DNA from: DAOPYU01 sp942493245
GTDB lineage: Bacteria > Sumerlaeota > Sumerlaeia > UBA8349
Length of the DNA stretch: 64,000 nt
Assembly: GCA_942493245.1 (NCBI GenBank)
Contig: OW818685.1
Span: 5,828,001 to 5,892,000 of the forward strand
Direction: 5' to 3'
Shown here: piece by piece, positions 28,868 to 38,494 of the stretch
Layout of the letters: the number at the start of each line of letters is the position of its first letter
Position numbering within the stretch: the first letter of the stretch is position 1
Translations under genes and position numbers: made by a program
Notes under the pieces: generated by a model
What the model was told of the DNA's origin: nothing
Seen by the model: only the letters and a program-made list of their open reading frames with translations
The model's database searches: none

Positions 28868-31357
28868 TCAGAAATCCTGAAAGTCCGACTTTTCCCCTTC
28901 GAACGGTGTGATTTTGGGGAGCGGGGGCTTCTTGGGCGCGGGTGGAGTTTTCGGGTTCATCGCGAGTCTGGGACGAACCGGGGCCGGCGTGTGCTTCGTG
29001 TCGGTCGGGAAGATCGGCTCGTGCCGCACGGGGGCGGCTTGAGAGGCGCCGACCAGTTGGGTGTCTTTTTCGATCATGGCGGCCAGCATCTCGACGATGT
29101 CGTGCATTCGTTGCGACTGCCTGGACAGATCGTCGGAGGCTGTCGAGGCGTCCTGGGAGCCAGCCGCGACATTCTGGGTCACCTTGTCCATCATGACGAC
29201 GGCTGCGTTGATCTGCTGGATGGCTCGGGATTGCTCATTGGAGGAGGCGTTGACCTCTTCGATATTAGTGGTGACCCGTCCGATGATTTCCGCGATGTGG
29301 CGGATGGAGTCGGCGGCTTCTTCCACCATCGCGGCGCCGCGACTGGACTGGGCAACGCTCCCTTCGATCAGTTGTCCCGTGTCGCGGGCGGCGGTGGCGG
29401 CCCGCTGAGCGAGGTTGCGCACCTCTTCGGCCACGACGGCAAATCCCTTGCCGTGCTCGCCCGCGCGGGCGGCCTCGACGGCGGCGTTGAGCGCCAGGAG
29501 GTTGGTCTGGAAGGCGATCTCTTCGATGGTCTTGATGATGCCCGAGACCTGGCCGGACGAGGCTTTCAGGCTTTCCATCGCCGCGACGGTTTCCTGCATG
29601 GAATGGTTGGCTTTTTCGGTGGCTTGATAGGCCAGAGCCGCGTCGGCGGTGGCTTCGCGGGCTTTCTCGGCATTGCCGTGGGCCTGCCCGGTCAGTTCTT
29701 CGAGCGCAGCGGACGATTCCTCGAGACTCGAGGCCTGCGAAACGGCATCGTCGGCCAACTGCACACTGGACGCATGGATCTTAACGGAATCCTGCGCGAC
29801 TTTTTCCGCTTCATGCCGCATTCCAACGACGGCTTTTCGGAGGGGGGCGATGATGCTTCGCGCGATCAGGATGGCCAGCGCCACCCCCAGAAGGATGGAG
29901 AGAACGCCACCCACGAGGAGAATCCTCTGGGTCCGTTGCGCCGCATCGAGCATGGTGGCGTCGGTCAGCGTTTTGGTTTCGGAGAGCGCGCGCACCTCAT
30001 CCAACAGTTTTTGAACTTCCTGAAGCGCGGGCTGGGTTTGCGTGGCGTAGATGGCATTGGCCTTGTCAAGCCCTTCCTGCAGGGCGTTCTCTGCGGCGAT
30101 TGCGGCGTCGAAATTTTTGCGGATCTCGGTCAGTGTGGGCTGCACCTGGTCCTGATAGACCTGAATCGCCGCCTCGGTTTCGCGCTTGTTTACATGCGCT
30201 TCAATGGCCAGAGCCAGTGTGTGGAGTTGTTTGTGGGGCGCCTCACAGGCGGCCAGACTTTTGTCGAGTTCCGGGAATTCCAGGCGCAGCTGGGCCGTCT
30301 CGGGCGCCGCCAGGAATTTTCCAAACGCGCATTGTGTCGGATCGGTCTGCAGTCTGAGGGAGAAGGGTTTCCCCTCCGCCACATCCGCCGCGCGCGTCAG
30401 GAGCGCCTTGTCGTTGGGATCGAGGTAAATGCCGGTCCCGATCATCCAGTTCCACGGTTTGTAAAGCCGCACGAACGTGATTTTCGGGCTGTTGGTCGTG
30501 GTGCCCGGCAGCGGCCACTGGTAAAAGACGAAGCCTTTCTCCTTTTCCGTACAGACCTTGATCATTTCCATGAACAGCCGTTTTCCAAGCGGGTCGGCCA
30601 TGTTGGCCACATCCGTGCCGTCGAGTTCCGGTTTCATCGGGTGCATGATCATGTAGGGGCGGGTGTCGGTGATGAAGATGTAATCCTTGTTCTCCGCGCC
30701 GAACCGGACGCTGCGCAGCACTTCTTTGGCCAGCGCCTGGCGGGCGGCCAGGTCGCCCAGGCTTTCGTCCTCGGCGATCCGCGCCACCTGCGAAAAGACC
30801 GCGTTGACGATCTCTTCGGTCTGTTTCTGGTAGGCCAGCAACCCTCCGATCTCGGCGCCCAGGTTGGCCGAGAGGGTCGAGGCCCATGTGATGTGATCGT
30901 TCAGGCGGGCGCCGAGCGTTTGCGCGAGACCCGAATGGGGTTTGCTGAAGACTTTCCCGATCTCGGCGGCGGACAGATGGAGTTGGTTGTGGGGCGTTTC
31001 AATTTTTTTGAACAGAGGCGCCAGTTCCGGCACCAGGATTTCGGCCTGAGCGCGCCCCTTGGGGTCGTCCATCCACTTGCCGAATGCGCAAAGATGGCTG
31101 TCCGTCTGAATTTTCTGGGGATCGAACGTTTTCTCGGATGAGTCTGTCAGCAGGGCGTTCACCTTCTTGGCCCAGTTCAGGTGGTCAACGGTTTTCTCCG
31201 CGACCAGAGACCGAAGCGCGTTGCCATCAATCACGTTACGCGCATCCTGCACAATGCCGAGAATGCCCAGGCTGGAGCCGATCATCCCCCCGAGCATCAG
31301 CATGAGGATAATCCCAAAACCCAGGGCTATTTTTTGACCCACCCGCATGTTTTTCAT
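28868..31357 (-). CDS. methyl-accepting chemotaxis protein with two CZB zinc-binding modules and a Cache domain
   Basis: An 829-residue chemoreceptor. TM1 about 10-32, TM2 about 479-499; between them are CZB-like module 1 (His59, HLCAFGKWM at 88-96, PHNQLH at 122-127), a single-Cache domain (about 200-312, ending MIGTGIYLD) and CZB-like module 2 (CAFGKFL 343-349, PHKQLH 374-379). The cytoplasmic signalling tip EEIAFQTNLLALNAAVEAARAGEHGKGFAVVAEEVRNLAQR is at 612-652. A proline-rich linker ends in DFQDF, which fits the aromatic xZxxZ pattern of CheR-tethering pentapeptides. CZB modules bind zinc and sense oxidants in known receptors, but are usually single and often cytoplasmic. The start at 31357 gives a normal N-terminus; an in-frame ATG 27 codons upstream is possible. 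Confidence 0.9.
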   Translation of the reverse strand: MKNMRVGQKIALGFGIILMLMLGGMIGSSLGILGIVQDARNVIDGNALRSLVAEKTVDHLNWAKKVNALLTDSSEKTFDPQKIQTDSHLCAFGKWMDDPKGRAQAEILVPELAPLFKKIETPHNQLHLSAAEIGKVFSKPHSGLAQTLGARLNDHITWASTLSANLGAEIGGLLAYQKQTEEIVNAVFSQVARIAEDESLGDLAARQALAKEVLRSVRFGAENKDYIFITDTRPYMIMHPMKPELDGTDVANMADPLGKRLFMEMIKVCTEKEKGFVFYQWPLPGTTTNSPKITFVRLYKPWNWMIGTGIYLDPNDKALLTRAADVAEGKPFSLRLQTDPTQCAFGKFLAAPETAQLRLEFPELDKSLAACEAPHKQLHTLALAIEAHVNKRETEAAIQVYQDQVQPTLTEIRKNFDAAIAAENALQEGLDKANAIYATQTQPALQEVQKLLDEVRALSETKTLTDATMLDAAQRTQRILLVGGVLSILLGVALAILIARSIIAPLRKAVVGMRHEAEKVAQDSVKIHASSVQLADDAVSQASSLEESSAALEELTGQAHGNAEKAREATADAALAYQATEKANHSMQETVAAMESLKASSGQVSGIIKTIEEIAFQTNLLALNAAVEAARAGEHGKGFAVVAEEVRNLAQRAATAARDTGQLIEGSVAQSSRGAAMVEEAADSIRHIAEIIGRVTTNIEEVNASSNEQSRAIQQINAAVVMMDKVTQNVAAGSQDASTASDDLSRQSQRMHDIVEMLAAMIEKDTQLVGASQAAPVRHEPIFPTDTKHTPAPVRPRLAMNPKTPPAPKKPPLPKITPFEGEKSDFQDF

Positions 31358-31642
31358 TTTGATGGTCTCACTTTCTGTCTGGCCGCAGTTCTGAAGACGG
31401 TGCCGAAAAGACAATTTTTCCCTCGCCTGGGTTTTCATAATGCCCGGCGGAACAGGTAAATAGCCGAATTTGGGAAAAAATGGCTTTGCCTGAATATTTC
31501 AGGCGCCCCCGCAGGGGGGAGAGCAAAAATCAGTCCACCTCTATGATTGTACCGCACGGCCCGTATTTATTATCGTCAAAACCCGAGAGGATCTTAAGCG
31601 GCTCCCATCTTTTTTTCAAGGAATCCGAGGGCGGAAACAGAG
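31358..31642. other. intergenic gap between chemoreceptor genes
   Basis: No gene seen. It holds the leader of the 28868-31357 receptor; I could not assign a clear promoter. Confidence 0.4.
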
Positions 31643-31678
31643 AAACGCGAGGGAGACGAAATCGTCTCCCTCGCGTTT
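31643..31678 (-). terminator. strong hairpin after chemoreceptor gene
   Basis: A perfect 17-bp stem (31643-31659 with 31662-31678, core CGCGAGGGAGACGA) with a T-rich tract on each side, so it may work in both directions. It ends 36 bases beyond the stop of the 31714-33726 receptor. Confidence 0.85.
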
Positions 31679-31713
31679 TCCCGATCTCATGTAAACGCCG
31701 TTTCCGGACGCTC

Positions 31714-33726
31714 TTAGAAGTCTTTCATGGACTCGTTCGTGAAATCCTCGTCAAAGGGGATGGCCGCTGCGGCTTTGCTTTTCCTGCTTGTGTCGGTTTG
31801 GGTGTGGGTGAGGCGGGGCGCCGGGACCAGCGTCTTTGTTTTGCGGGGGACGCCCTGGTGTTCTCCGTGAAGCGCGACGGTTGGGGTCGGCCTGCCCGCA
31901 CCCTGGGTTACTGCGCCCCCGACCATTGTGGCCAGTTCGCCCACGATGGAGGTCAGGAGGTGCGACTGGCTGGCCAGTTCCTCCGACGCCGACGCCGATT
32001 CTTCGGCGTTGGCCGCCACCTGCTGGGTGACTTTGTCCATTTGGGCGACGGCAATGTTGATCTGGTCTATTCCCTGGGCCTGTTCGTGTGAGGCGGTGTC
32101 GATGGTTTCCATGAATTGCGCAACCTGGGTGGCGTTCTCAGCGGTATTCTTGATCCCGGCCGCGGCCTTCTGGACCACTTCGGCGCCCCGGTTGGACTGC
32201 TCGACGTTGGCCTGGATCAGGTTGGCCGTGTCGCGGGCCGCCACCGCCGAGCGTTGGGCCAGGTTGCGCACCTCCTCGGCCACGACGGCGAAGCCCTTGC
32301 CGTGCTCGCCCGCGCGGGCGGCCTCGACGGCGGCGTTGAGCGCCAGCAGGTTGGTCTGGAAAGCGATTTCCTCGATGGTCTTGATGATGCCCGAGATTTT
32401 GCCGGAAGACTCTTTGATGCCGCTCATGGTCTGGACCATCTGTTCCATGGCGTGGCCGGTTTCGCCGATGACCTTCTTCGCGGTGTTCATCAGTTCCATC
32501 GCCTTTTCAGCCGATTCGGCGTTGTTCCGGGCCTGGCTGGCGAGTTCCTCGAGCGCCGAGGAGGATTCTTCGAGACTCGAGGCCTGCTCGGTGGCGCCCT
32601 CGGCCAGCTGCTGGCTCGACTGCGAAATCTGCGTCGAAGCGGACTCCACCTGATTGGCGCCCGCGCTCAACCCCTCGATGATGCGCCGCAACGTGTTGTT
32701 GATGCCCCGGCTGATGAGAATGCCAAGCGCCAGCGCCGCGACCACACCGACGATCATCGCCGCCAGGCAGAGTATTTCCAGAAACGCCGCATTTTCGATG
32801 CTGGCCGTGACCGTGTTGGTGGCATTCTCTTCGCTCAGTTTGACGATGTTATCCAGCAGGGCCAACGCTTTATTGTCACTGGCACGGCAGACGATCATTC
32901 CCTGTTGATCCAGTTTTTTGTACAGTTCTCCGGCCTTTGTCACTTCGGTAAGCAACGCGTCGAATCCCTCAAACGTTTTATCGCGGGCGATTTTCATCTC
33001 GCCATACACCATTTTGACGCCACCGTCCTTGTTCCCCTGGGTGGCAATTTCCACAACCTTCTTGACTGCCGCATGAAAGGCCGCGTGCGAGTCGTGTGTG
33101 GCATCTACCACTCGTTTCAGTTCCGGATTTGTAGATTTGAATTGGGCGACCCACTTCCCGTAGTTGCAGGTGGTGGGGTCGTCTCCTCCCTTGAATTCCG
33201 TGCCGGTTTCCAGAAGGCTCAAGATGTTTACCGTCAATTTGTAATGATCGAACTGGAATTTCTGCAAGTCCCGCTGGAGAGCCGTTGGGTTCAGGATGTC
33301 CAGGGACTCCAGTTCGCTGTTGATCTTGAAAAATTCGTCCCGGTCCACCAAAGCCAGTTTCCATGCATCCAGGAATTCTTTCCAGAGGGCCGCTTCCTCG
33401 GGAGTTTGTGGAAGAGTCTCGTAAGCCTTCTTGGCCTCTTCCAGATCTTGCGTAGCCTTGGCGATGGTTTCCGGCTGGCGTTTCCGGTCGGTGGCGCTTG
33501 CTTCTGGATTCAGGAGGGTTCGCATCGCGGCCTTGATCTGGCCAGCCTGTTCCATGATGGTTACCAGCTTCTGGACGGAGGGTAGTGTGACATTGCCCAA
33601 TTCATTGACGGCCTGTTCACTCTTGACCGCCCCGTAGTACCCCACAATTCCCAGCGTCAAGGTGATAACCGACACGGCCACAAACGACACGATCAACTTT
33701 TTTCCGATGGTCCATCCTGTTTTCAT
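31714..33726 (-). CDS. methyl-accepting chemotaxis protein with periplasmic CZB-like domain
   Basis: A 670-residue receptor. TM1 about 10-32, periplasmic four-helix sensor, TM2 about 318-340, then HAMP and the signalling domain with EEIAFQTNLLALNAAVEAAR and GKGFAVVAEEVRNLAQR. The periplasmic half contains FDHYKLTVNIL, CNYGKWVAQF and THDSHAAFH, spaced like a CZB zinc site. The cytoplasmic half from about residue 325 is almost identical to that of the neighbour at 34267-36288, apart from a few residues near the C-terminus, whereas the sensor middles differ. C-terminal tail DEDFTNESMKDF. Confidence 0.93.
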   Translation of the reverse strand: MKTGWTIGKKLIVSFVAVSVITLTLGIVGYYGAVKSEQAVNELGNVTLPSVQKLVTIMEQAGQIKAAMRTLLNPEASATDRKRQPETIAKATQDLEEAKKAYETLPQTPEEAALWKEFLDAWKLALVDRDEFFKINSELESLDILNPTALQRDLQKFQFDHYKLTVNILSLLETGTEFKGGDDPTTCNYGKWVAQFKSTNPELKRVVDATHDSHAAFHAAVKKVVEIATQGNKDGGVKMVYGEMKIARDKTFEGFDALLTEVTKAGELYKKLDQQGMIVCRASDNKALALLDNIVKLSEENATNTVTASIENAAFLEILCLAAMIVGVVAALALGILISRGINNTLRRIIEGLSAGANQVESASTQISQSSQQLAEGATEQASSLEESSSALEELASQARNNAESAEKAMELMNTAKKVIGETGHAMEQMVQTMSGIKESSGKISGIIKTIEEIAFQTNLLALNAAVEAARAGEHGKGFAVVAEEVRNLAQRSAVAARDTANLIQANVEQSNRGAEVVQKAAAGIKNTAENATQVAQFMETIDTASHEQAQGIDQINIAVAQMDKVTQQVAANAEESASASEELASQSHLLTSIVGELATMVGGAVTQGAGRPTPTVALHGEHQGVPRKTKTLVPAPRLTHTQTDTSRKSKAAAAIPFDEDFTNESMKDF

Positions 33727-34203
33727 CTCTTTCCCCTCCCCAGTTTGACTAAATTGCCTGCAGACGATTTGCCGTCTCAGAAGTTCGCACTCCTTGCCGT
33801 GTACCTGCGATCCAATACCGCTTGTCTGTTTCTTCGGAAAGAAAGGGGCTGTACTTTAGCCATTTCCCGAAAAATACAGAAGATGGCGTTTCTCCAGAAC
33901 GAGCCGGAAGATCGTAGCCAAGCCGAGATACACGTACCGATGTAATCGGGACAAGAAGCGATGAATGCACCAAAGTTGAATGAAGTATATAAAAAGGAGA
34001 GCGATTTTGAAAGGGGAAAACACAAAATAAGCATTCCCGCAAAAAACAGATTCTTCCAAGGTCGTTGCGGGTAGATTTCAGGGATCGTTTGCTCTGTCTT
34101 TAAAACAGAGTGATTTTCTATCGTTACAGGCTCGCGAATACGGAGCGCGTTTTCGCATTCAGTTGGGCTTTACGTTGGGTTCTTCTGACTCTCCTTGTGA
34201 AAA
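33727..34203. other. intergenic gap between twin chemoreceptors
   Basis: Nearly 480 bases, AT-richer than the genes around it. I see no gene, RNA or repeat with support. Confidence 0.4.
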
Positions 34204-34230
34204 GGGAGGGGGGCTATCCGCCCCCCTCCC
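34204..34230 (-). terminator. terminator of chemoreceptor gene
   Basis: GGGAGGGGGGC (34204-34214), five-base loop, GCCCCCCTCCC (34220-34230), with TTTTCAC following on the minus strand, 37 bases after the stop. Confidence 0.85.
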
Positions 34231-34266
34231 TTGCCCCTTCTTCTGTCTGTTGTTTCCAATTCGCTT

Positions 34267-36288
34267 TTAGAAATCCTTCATGGACTCGTCCGTGAAGTCC
34301 TCGTCAAAGGGAATGGCCGATGCGGCTTTGCTTTTCCGTCCCGCGCCGGGTTGAGTGTGACCGAGACGGGGCGCCGGGGTCGGCGTTTTCGTTCTGCGGG
34401 GGACGCCCTGGTGTTCTCCGTGAAGCGCGACGGTTGGGGTCGGCCTGCCCGCACCCTGGGTTGCTGCGCCCCCGACCATTGTGGCCAGTTCGCCCACGAT
34501 GGAGGTCAGGAGGTGCGACTGGCTGGCCAGTTCCTCCGACGCCGACGCCGATTCTTCGGCGTTGGCCGCCACCTGCTGGGTGACTTTGTCCATTTGGGCG
34601 ACGGCAATGTTGATCTGGTCTATTCCCTGGGCCTGTTCGTGTGAGGCGGTGTCGATGGTTTCCATGAACTGCGCAACCTGGGTGGCGTTCTCAGCGGTAT
34701 TCTTGATCCCGGCCGCGGCCTTCTGGACCACTTCGGCGCCCCGGTTGGACTGCTCGACGTTGGCCTGGATCAGGTTGGCCGTGTCGCGGGCCGCCACCGC
34801 CGAGCGCTGGGCCAGGTTGCGCACCTCCTCGGCCACGACGGCGAAGCCCTTGCCGTGCTCGCCCGCGCGGGCGGCCTCGACGGCGGCGTTGAGCGCCAGC
34901 AGGTTGGTCTGGAAGGCGATCTCCTCAATGGTCTTGATAATCCCCGAAATCTTGCCGGACGACTCCTTGATCCCGCTCATGGTCTGGACCATCTGTTCCA
35001 TGGCGTGGCCGGTTTCGCCGATGACCTTTTTCGCGGTGTTCATCAATTCCATCGCCTTTTCGGCCGATTCGGCGTTGTTCCGGGCCTGGCTGGCGAGTTC
35101 CTCGAGCGCCGAGGAGGATTCCTCGAGACTCGAGGCCTGCTCGGTGGCGCCTTCGGCCAGTTGCTGGCTCGACTGCGAAATCTGCGTCGAAGCGGACTCC
35201 ACCTGATTGGCGCCCGCACTCAGCCCCTCGATGATGCGCCGCAACGTGTTGTTGATGCCCCGGCTGATGAGAATGCCAAGCGCCAGCGCCGCGACCACGC
35301 CGACGATCATCGCCGCCAGACTGAGGATTTTCAAGAATTCCGCCTTTTCAATACTGGTCTTAACGGTGTCGGCGGCGAGAGTCTTGTTGATTTTTACGAT
35401 ATTGTCGAGCATTCCCAATGCCTTGTTTTCACTGGCACGGCAGACAACCATTCCCTGCTGGTTCAGTTTCTCAAGCAGCCCATTCGCCTTGACGGCTTCG
35501 GCGCGCAGGGGACGCATCCCCTCGATCACCTTCATGGCAGTGGGAATGAAGACCTTTTCAAACTCCTCGACCGCCGCATTTGCGTTGCCGCCGGTCGTAT
35601 TTCCCTGAATCTTGCGCAGACTCTCCATCATGGCGGTATTGGCGGGTTGAAGATCCTGGAGCATTTTGACCATCGCGGGACTGGTTACCTTGATCGTTTG
35701 CAACCAGTCTTTCTGGGTGTCGGTAAGGAGAGTATTCAGCGTGTCGGTTTCCTGAAGGGTGGCGCCCTGCTTGAGTTGCAGGGTCAGGGCATGAATGGTC
35801 TTCCACAGGGTTCCCCGTATGTCAAACAGATCGCGTTGGAGCGCAATCGGATTCGCAACCTGCAGGGCCTCGAACTCGCTATTGATCTTGAAAAACTCTT
35901 CCCGGTCAGCCATCACCTGTTGCCAGGCGGGCAGAAAGTCTTTCCAGATGGCCGCTTCCTCGGGAACCTGCGGGAGCGCCTCGTACACCTTCCAGGCCTC
36001 GTCGAGTTCCTTTGTGGCCTTGGCGATGGTTTCCGGCTGGCGCTTGCGGTCGGCGTCGCTTGTTCCCGGATTCAGGAGGGTCCGCATCGCGGCTTTGACC
36101 TGCCCGGTCTGTTCCATGATGGTGACGAGGCTTTGGATGTTGGGCAAGGTGTCGTTGCCGAGTTCATTGACGGCCTGTTCGCTCTTGACCGCTCCATAGT
36201 AACCCACAATTCCCAGCATCAAGGTGATAGCCGACACGGCCACAAACGACACGATCAACTTCTTTCCAATGGTCCATCCCGTTTTCAT
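34267..36288 (-). CDS. methyl-accepting chemotaxis protein with four-helix sensor domain
   Basis: A 673-residue receptor. TM1 about 10-32, a helical periplasmic sensor without the CZB histidine/cysteine pattern (QRDLFDIRGTLWKTIHALTL and following), TM2 about 320-343, HAMP, and the chemotaxis signalling domain. The first about 140 residues and everything after TM2 closely match the neighbour at 31714-33726. Only the middle of the sensor has been exchanged or has diverged, which indicates tandem duplication with homogenisation of the cytoplasmic half. The C-terminal tail is DEDFTDESMKDF. Confidence 0.94.
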   Translation of the reverse strand: MKTGWTIGKKLIVSFVAVSAITLMLGIVGYYGAVKSEQAVNELGNDTLPNIQSLVTIMEQTGQVKAAMRTLLNPGTSDADRKRQPETIAKATKELDEAWKVYEALPQVPEEAAIWKDFLPAWQQVMADREEFFKINSEFEALQVANPIALQRDLFDIRGTLWKTIHALTLQLKQGATLQETDTLNTLLTDTQKDWLQTIKVTSPAMVKMLQDLQPANTAMMESLRKIQGNTTGGNANAAVEEFEKVFIPTAMKVIEGMRPLRAEAVKANGLLEKLNQQGMVVCRASENKALGMLDNIVKINKTLAADTVKTSIEKAEFLKILSLAAMIVGVVAALALGILISRGINNTLRRIIEGLSAGANQVESASTQISQSSQQLAEGATEQASSLEESSSALEELASQARNNAESAEKAMELMNTAKKVIGETGHAMEQMVQTMSGIKESSGKISGIIKTIEEIAFQTNLLALNAAVEAARAGEHGKGFAVVAEEVRNLAQRSAVAARDTANLIQANVEQSNRGAEVVQKAAAGIKNTAENATQVAQFMETIDTASHEQAQGIDQINIAVAQMDKVTQQVAANAEESASASEELASQSHLLTSIVGELATMVGGAATQGAGRPTPTVALHGEHQGVPRRTKTPTPAPRLGHTQPGAGRKSKAASAIPFDEDFTDESMKDF

Positions 36289-36514
36289 GTTTTTCCTCCG
36301 TGAGTCAAATTGCGCGAAGCCGTTTTTGCAGGATCGAATGACAGGGTCTCTTGCCGTTTCTCAGGGAACCGAGTTCATCTCCTTTCCCTTTCGGCAAGAA
36401 AGCGACATCCCTTTAGCCGTTTTTCTGAGAATATGGGGGTTGGGATCTTTTACCAGGAACGCCTCGTTGTCCTATTTGTCGTTTTTGTTAGGGGAAAATA
36501 GAAACCATTCACCC

Positions 36515-36540
36515 GTCATGCCCGCTTCCGTGGGAATGAC
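36515..36540. repeat. dispersed repeat, family D copy 2
   Basis: GTCATGCCCGCTTCCGTGGG followed by AATGAC, a variant of the repeat at 8686-8713. Confidence 0.65.
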
Positions 36541-36605
36541 GGCGAGGGGAAGCGTACAGAAAACGAGAATCTCCGGGATTCGTCTGGACACTCGGAATGG
36601 GTTCT

Positions 36606-36936
36606 TATGAAAACAGCCGTTACGCGAACAAGTCGTTTGGAATCAGGAGAACTCAAGAGACCCGGAGGGTGAGTTCCGGGAAGAGAAGAAAGGCGTCGGA
36701 AGATAGAAAAATCCGGGGGAAAGCGCCAACGGCGCGGATTTATACCAGCCTGGGGCGTCGCCCCAGGAAAACCGATGGGTTTATCTCCGTAAGGGCTGAA
36801 AGCCCGCTCTATTTAGCCCTTTGTCCCTTTTCATAGGTCGGGCCTTCAGCCCTTATGAAAAAAGGGCATCTATCCTGGGGCGACGCTGCGCTTGCCCCAG
36901 GCTGGTATAAATCCGCGCCGTTGGCGCTCAACTGCT
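36606..36936 (+). repeat. dispersed repeat, family B copy 3
   Basis: The full-length repeat, matching 22432-22771 in the same orientation, with clear GCGCCAACGGCGCGG and GCGCCGTTGGCGC ends. Together with the family D copy it accounts for most of the 738-base gap 36289-37026. Confidence 0.85.
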
Positions 36937-37026
36937 GTAAAAAATGCAACCTGTATGAACAGAAAGAAGGTTCTCCGGTGTGTTTCGCGATACGAAAGCG
37001 AAAGACTCGAAGGAGAACGGGCCGAA

Positions 37027-38430
37027 TCAGTTTTTCCGGTTTTGAGGGGGAGCAACGGCGCCTGGTTCCTCGGAGCGGTTGCTTTCGTCGAGGCCCAGGG
37101 TGATCCAGACGATGCGCCAGAGGGTGCGCATGGGGATCGAGGGTTTGAGCAGGTTGCCGAGGTTGGGAATCGGGGGCTTGTCTTTTTCCTGCGCCACGCT
37201 GAAGAGCGAGAGGGCGCAGGCGACGCTCATGAGCGCTGTCAGGAGGAAACAGAGGCGGTAGCCGGTCATTTGCATCCGTTCGACAATGACTCCGGCCAGA
37301 ATGGGGGTGATGCCGGTGGCCAGCGCCGTGCAGACGATCCAGAGGTTGGTGTACCCGACGCGTCCCTCTTCCCGCACCCGGCAGAGCATGCCTCGGTTCA
37401 TGACCATGGCGGCTGCGCCGTTGAAGACGGTGCCGAGCACGACCAGGAGCAGGGACAGGAGGGGCGTCCAGGCGGCGCCCGGCAGGAGGGTGATCCAACC
37501 CAGAGCGATCAGCGCGTAGGCCGCGAGCGCAAACATGATGGCGGGGATGCTTCCGAAGCGGTCGGCGTAGCGGCCCCAATGGCGCACGGTGAGGGCCAGA
37601 CCCAGGCTGCCCGCCGCGACCTGATACATGATCTCCGTATCGGAGAACTTGAGCTGGTCGCGCAGATAGAGGACATAAACCGCCTGGAGCCACCAGAGCG
37701 CCGACTGGCCCAGACAAACCCGTACGACGTAGCGGACGTAGTCGCGGTCCGCCAGGGCGTGGCGGTACCCGCTCAGTCCCGGCTGGGACGAGCGGGTGGT
37801 CTGTGGCAGTTGCTTGCCTCCCGGGATGCGCCAGATGGCCGCCAAACTCAAGAACCCGGCCAGGATGCCCATCAGGTAGATCCAGAAATAGCTGCCCAGA
37901 CCGGTGTTGCCGCGCAGCCCAACCGCCACGGCCAGGGTCAGGGCAATGTTGGTCAATTGCGCGATGGCGGCTTCGGTGGAGAAGTAAACTCCCTGAGCGC
38001 GGTTGGGCACGACTTCATAAAGCCAGGGAAACCAGCCTCCCACCCCAATGGCTCGCGCGCCGCAGAAACTCAGTGTGGAGAACAGAAGGACGTACCACGC
38101 GGCCTGGGGTCCCCAGACGGACATGGCCCAGACCATGGCAAATGTGGGAATGGCCAGGACGTTGCGGATGCCCCAGGTGAAGAGCAGGAGCCGCCGCGGA
38201 CCGGTGCGTTCGATCAGTGGAACGGTAAAAACGACCAGAACGGTCGAGAGGGGCATGAACGCCTGAAGCACCCCGATCCAGGACTCGGGCATGTTGATGG
38301 CCCGACCGAAGAGCACCAGAAACAGGCCCGCCACACACTGCCAGGCGACTTGATTGGCGGCGGTGAAGATCAGGAACCGCTGCGCGCCGATTCCCAGTTC
38401 GCGCAGGCTTGACAGGACGGACACGGGCAT
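37027..38430 (-). CDS. major facilitator superfamily transporter
   Basis: A 467-residue integral membrane protein with about twelve hydrophobic segments, for example FLIFTAANQVAWQCVAGLFLVLFG, AAWYVLLFSTLSFCGARAIGVGG and LLSLLLVVLGTVFNGAAAMVMNRG. Between TM2 and TM3 a short basic loop (ERTGPRRLLLF) corresponds to the MFS loop motif. The substrate cannot be told; it is not adjacent to a metabolic operon. The C-terminal 40 residues are cytoplasmic and charged. Downstream lies family B repeat, upstream the FmdB-like gene on the same strand with 64 bases between. Confidence 0.85.
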   Translation of the reverse strand: MPVSVLSSLRELGIGAQRFLIFTAANQVAWQCVAGLFLVLFGRAINMPESWIGVLQAFMPLSTVLVVFTVPLIERTGPRRLLLFTWGIRNVLAIPTFAMVWAMSVWGPQAAWYVLLFSTLSFCGARAIGVGGWFPWLYEVVPNRAQGVYFSTEAAIAQLTNIALTLAVAVGLRGNTGLGSYFWIYLMGILAGFLSLAAIWRIPGGKQLPQTTRSSQPGLSGYRHALADRDYVRYVVRVCLGQSALWWLQAVYVLYLRDQLKFSDTEIMYQVAAGSLGLALTVRHWGRYADRFGSIPAIMFALAAYALIALGWITLLPGAAWTPLLSLLLVVLGTVFNGAAAMVMNRGMLCRVREEGRVGYTNLWIVCTALATGITPILAGVIVERMQMTGYRLCFLLTALMSVACALSLFSVAQEKDKPPIPNLGNLLKPSIPMRTLWRIVWITLGLDESNRSEEPGAVAPPQNRKN

Positions 38431-38494
38431 GATTGTCGTTCAGTTCCTGAATCTGGACGCGGAGTGGATGAACACACGCCTCCGGAGCATGAGG

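Noticed and set aside
28808..31141. 777-codon plus-strand frame
   Set aside because: Antisense of the chemoreceptor gene; GC-rich third positions open the shadow frame.
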